A DNA stretch of 8,279 nt. Source: Candidatus Latescibacterota bacterium. Its GTDB lineage: Bacteria > Blakebacterota > Blakebacteria > Blakebacterales > Blakebacteraceae. A program made the translations under genes and the position numbers. The notes beneath the pieces are model-generated. The model saw only the letters and a list, made by a program, of their open reading frames with translations, ran no database searches and was not told the origin of the DNA. Below, in pieces: positions 6,175-8,279 of the stretch; within the stretch, counting starts at the first letter, position 1, and every line of letters starts with the position of its first letter. The DNA lies in the NCBI GenBank assembly GCA_023135015.1, contig JAGLTZ010000152.1:1-8279 (forward strand), read 5' to 3'.

Positions 6175-8279
6175 ATGTCTCGATGCCTCCTGGCATGCTT
6201 TGCAGCATGGACCTTCAGCGGCGCGATTGTATACACGACATGTAAGGCTGAGGCCTCCTTGCTTCTCGGTGAGAAAATGTGGGTTGTGCAGGAAGAGCTG
6301 CGGCAGGAGGATCCACTTCGGTTCGCGCGCTCACTCTTCCGGGACGGCCTATACGACCTTGCGGTGGATCAGTTGCGTCAGCAGCTGGAGCGAGGGCTGC
6401 ATCCGCAGAGTGCCGAAGAGGGTCGCTGGCTTCTGGCTCAAGCGCTGGAGGCGGGTGGGCGGACCCTGGAAGCGGGAAATGCCTATCTTGATTTCACCGG
6501 CAGGCACGGATCGTCCGCCCGGGCGTCCGAGGCGTGGCTTCGAAGCGGCAGACTGCTGGCTGATGCCGGGGAATACGCCGCGGCAGCCGGCGCGTACGGA
6601 AGCTTCCTCGACCTCTATCCCGGTAACGATCAGAGGCCGAGGGCTTCGGTCGGCCTGATTGATGCTCTCCTCTCCGACCGCCGGCCCCGGGAGGCGCTGG
6701 ACCATGTAACCGAAGCACGCCTTGCCTATCCCTTTCACCCCCTGCAACCCAGGCTGATACTGCTGGAGGGGGAGGCGCAGAGCGCGCTCGGGGAACCCGA
6801 TCTGGCTCTGCAGCTGGCTGGAGAGGCGTTGGAAGCGTCCTCTACCCCCGAGGTCCGTGCCGATGCGGCGGCTCTGAAGGCTCGCCTACTGGTAGATGCG
6901 GGCAGTCCTGCAGAGGCAATAGATCTCGCCCGTACCGCCCTGGAAGCGCCTGTTCCCCAAGAGCAGGTGCCGTACCTGAGAAGTGTGTTGGGAGAGGCGC
7001 TTGAAGCAGCCGGCCGCCCTGAAGAGGCTCTTCCAGAACTGAGGGAGGCGGTTGCAGGTACCCGCGGTTCCCGAAGAACAGATGCTGCTGTATGGCTGGC
7101 TCGCGCCCTTGCGTCCGTTGGGGAGCCCGACAGCGCTCTGGTCGCTTACGATATCGCACTCCTGGAGGCGAGGGGTGATCAAGCAGCCGCCATAGCGCTG
7201 GAGGCATGCAGATCGGCCGTGCAGTGCGGATCCCTCGACCAGGCGCTCTCCTACGCCGATCGTGCCCGCAGGGAGGCCCAATCGCCGTCTGTTCTTTTTG
7301 ATGCGGTTGATGAAGCATCCGAGGCGCTTGTGGCGCTCGGCCGGGGTGCCGAGGCGATAGACCGTTACAGGTCTATGCTTGAGTTGCCCGACCTGGCCCA
7401 GGATCTGAGGGCCGATGCAGCGATGTCGCTGGGCCGGCTCTACGAGCTGTACCAGTCCGATCCCGGCTCTGCCGCCGGCTACTACCGGCTGGCTGCTGCT
7501 TCGGTACAAACGGGGGAGCTGTGGGCCCGGGCATTGTGGGCATCGGCCAACGCATTGGCGGCCCAGGGCGAATTCGCCTCGGCCGTCTCCGAGCTTGGAC
7601 CGCTCGCCGGCGCCGGTGGGGAGTGGGGCAGCCGGGCAGTGGATAAGATTGATTACTGGCGCACCTACCGCCTGGTTGATCTGGATGCCGGCCTGAGGGC
7701 TCTACAGGGTGCTCTGCTCGCTATGGCGGAGGGTGGGGAGGTCGGGATGAGGGGTGCCCTGCTTGAGATCGCCCGCGCGAATGCAGACGCGCTCAAAGAT
7801 TTTGAAACTGCGGTCGATGCCTACGACAGGTACCTGGACAGGGTCCCTGAGGGGCCCGAAGCCGCCCAGGCATACCTGGAGAAAGGCCGTGCGCTGGAAG
7901 CGATGGCGATGATCGCAGCGGTGGAGGAGGGTGAGGAACGGGCGCTTGAGCCCAAGGAGAGGGCGATCGAGGCGTACCAGGCCGCAGTAAGGGTCGGTGA
8001 AACAAGTGTGGCATCCGAACGAGCCCAGCTGGCCCTGATAGAGTTGGACCTGGCAGATCTGGAAGATCAGCCGGTGCTCTACTTCCAGGCCATGAGCGAC
8101 CGTTACCGGGCCTTCCTCGACGTTTTCACCACCTCCGATCACCTGAACGATGTGCTCCTGCGGCTCGGCGAGGCCAACGAGGGTCTCGGCCACTACGCCG
8201 ATTCCTCCTACTACGAAGAGGCAGCCAGCGTCTACGGCCTGCTGCTTGAGGGAGAAAAACCGGTGCAGGTTCAGGCCCT
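6175..8279 (+). CDS. Exported TPR-repeat protein, partial, 3' end outside window
   Basis: An uninterrupted frame of 701 codons that reaches the right edge without a stop. The ATG is supported by AAGGAG (6158-6163), eleven bases upstream. The N-terminus looks like a Sec signal peptide: a hydrophobic core (about 4-20) and a possible cleavage site after AEA (25-27); Cys23 is not in a lipobox. The rest is Ala/Glu/Leu-rich and almost wholly helical, with roughly fourteen degenerate tetratricopeptide repeats, such as residues 121-150 (WLRSGRLLADAGEY, ending in LYPG), 268-294 (LGEALEAAGRPEEAL), 377-402, 452-475 and 661-690. TPR arrays form superhelical scaffolds that bind protein partners, so a periplasmic or surface assembly role is inferred; the partner is unknown. 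It is divergent from ybjQ. Any C-terminal domain lies outside the window. Confidence 0.88.
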   Translation, partial: MSRCLLACFAAWTFSGAIVYTTCKAEASLLLGEKMWVVQEELRQEDPLRFARSLFRDGLYDLAVDQLRQQLERGLHPQSAEEGRWLLAQALEAGGRTLEAGNAYLDFTGRHGSSARASEAWLRSGRLLADAGEYAAAAGAYGSFLDLYPGNDQRPRASVGLIDALLSDRRPREALDHVTEARLAYPFHPLQPRLILLEGEAQSALGEPDLALQLAGEALEASSTPEVRADAAALKARLLVDAGSPAEAIDLARTALEAPVPQEQVPYLRSVLGEALEAAGRPEEALPELREAVAGTRGSRRTDAAVWLARALASVGEPDSALVAYDIALLEARGDQAAAIALEACRSAVQCGSLDQALSYADRARREAQSPSVLFDAVDEASEALVALGRGAEAIDRYRSMLELPDLAQDLRADAAMSLGRLYELYQSDPGSAAGYYRLAAASVQTGELWARALWASANALAAQGEFASAVSELGPLAGAGGEWGSRAVDKIDYWRTYRLVDLDAGLRALQGALLAMAEGGEVGMRGALLEIARANADALKDFETAVDAYDRYLDRVPEGPEAAQAYLEKGRALEAMAMIAAVEEGEERALEPKERAIEAYQAAVRVGETSVASERAQLALIELDLADLEDQPVLYFQAMSDRYRAFLDVFTTSDHLNDVLLRLGEANEGLGHYADSSYYEEAASVYGLLLEGEKPVQVQA

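Noticed and set aside
6200..6658. 152-codon plus-strand frame inside the TPR gene
   Set aside because: It is in another frame within the signal-peptide-bearing TPR protein, is Arg/Trp/Cys-rich, has no motif and no ribosome site.
6886..7509. 207-codon minus-strand frame opposite the TPR gene
   Set aside because: It is antisense to a continuous TPR frame and has low-complexity composition typical of shadow frames.
1..8279. Mobile element, CRISPR, tRNA or rRNA content
   Set aside because: I found no transposase or integrase motifs, no regularly spaced direct repeats, and no tRNA or rRNA-like conserved blocks on either strand.

Overview
The window is GC-rich bacterial chromosomal DNA with tightly packed genes, purine-rich Shine-Dalgarno sites and at least one recognisable sigma-70-type promoter. 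Nothing in it points to a plasmid, phage, IS element, CRISPR array or RNA gene. The genes suggest a free-living respiring bacterium with an envelope that exports proteins by the Sec route: a succinate dehydrogenase, a secreted esterase, and a large secreted TPR protein. No marker fixes the phylum; an environmental Gram-negative-like lineage is only a guess.

Layout. Positions 1-2097, minus strand, hold the start of a succinate dehydrogenase/fumarate reductase operon: the flavoprotein subunit first, then the cytochrome b subunit, which runs off the left edge. The iron-sulfur subunit is not seen and would be expected beyond the edge. Positions 2098-2453 are a divergent control region. Positions 2454-3197, plus strand, encode a short-chain dehydrogenase/reductase that converges on the next transcript across an 82-base gap. 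Positions 3280-5495, minus strand, are a two-gene unit: a six-segment membrane protein built from three repeats (LiaF-TM/DUF5668-like), overlapped by ATGA with a secreted alpha/beta-hydrolase esterase. A good promoter precedes this unit. Positions 5610-5939, minus strand, encode a clear YbjQ/UPF0145 protein. Across a second divergent gap (5940-6174), a plus-strand gene encodes a long exported TPR protein that is still open at the right edge.

The succinate dehydrogenase subunits form one enzyme of the TCA cycle and respiratory chain. The membrane protein and esterase are probably co-expressed, but their joint role is unknown. The SDR, YbjQ and TPR genes have no evident functional tie to their neighbours. 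I see no clear new defence or mobile system. The points most worth a second look are the repeat architecture and start correction of the membrane protein, its coupling to the enlarged esterase, the GAATGCC repeats between ybjQ and the TPR gene, and the TPR protein itself.
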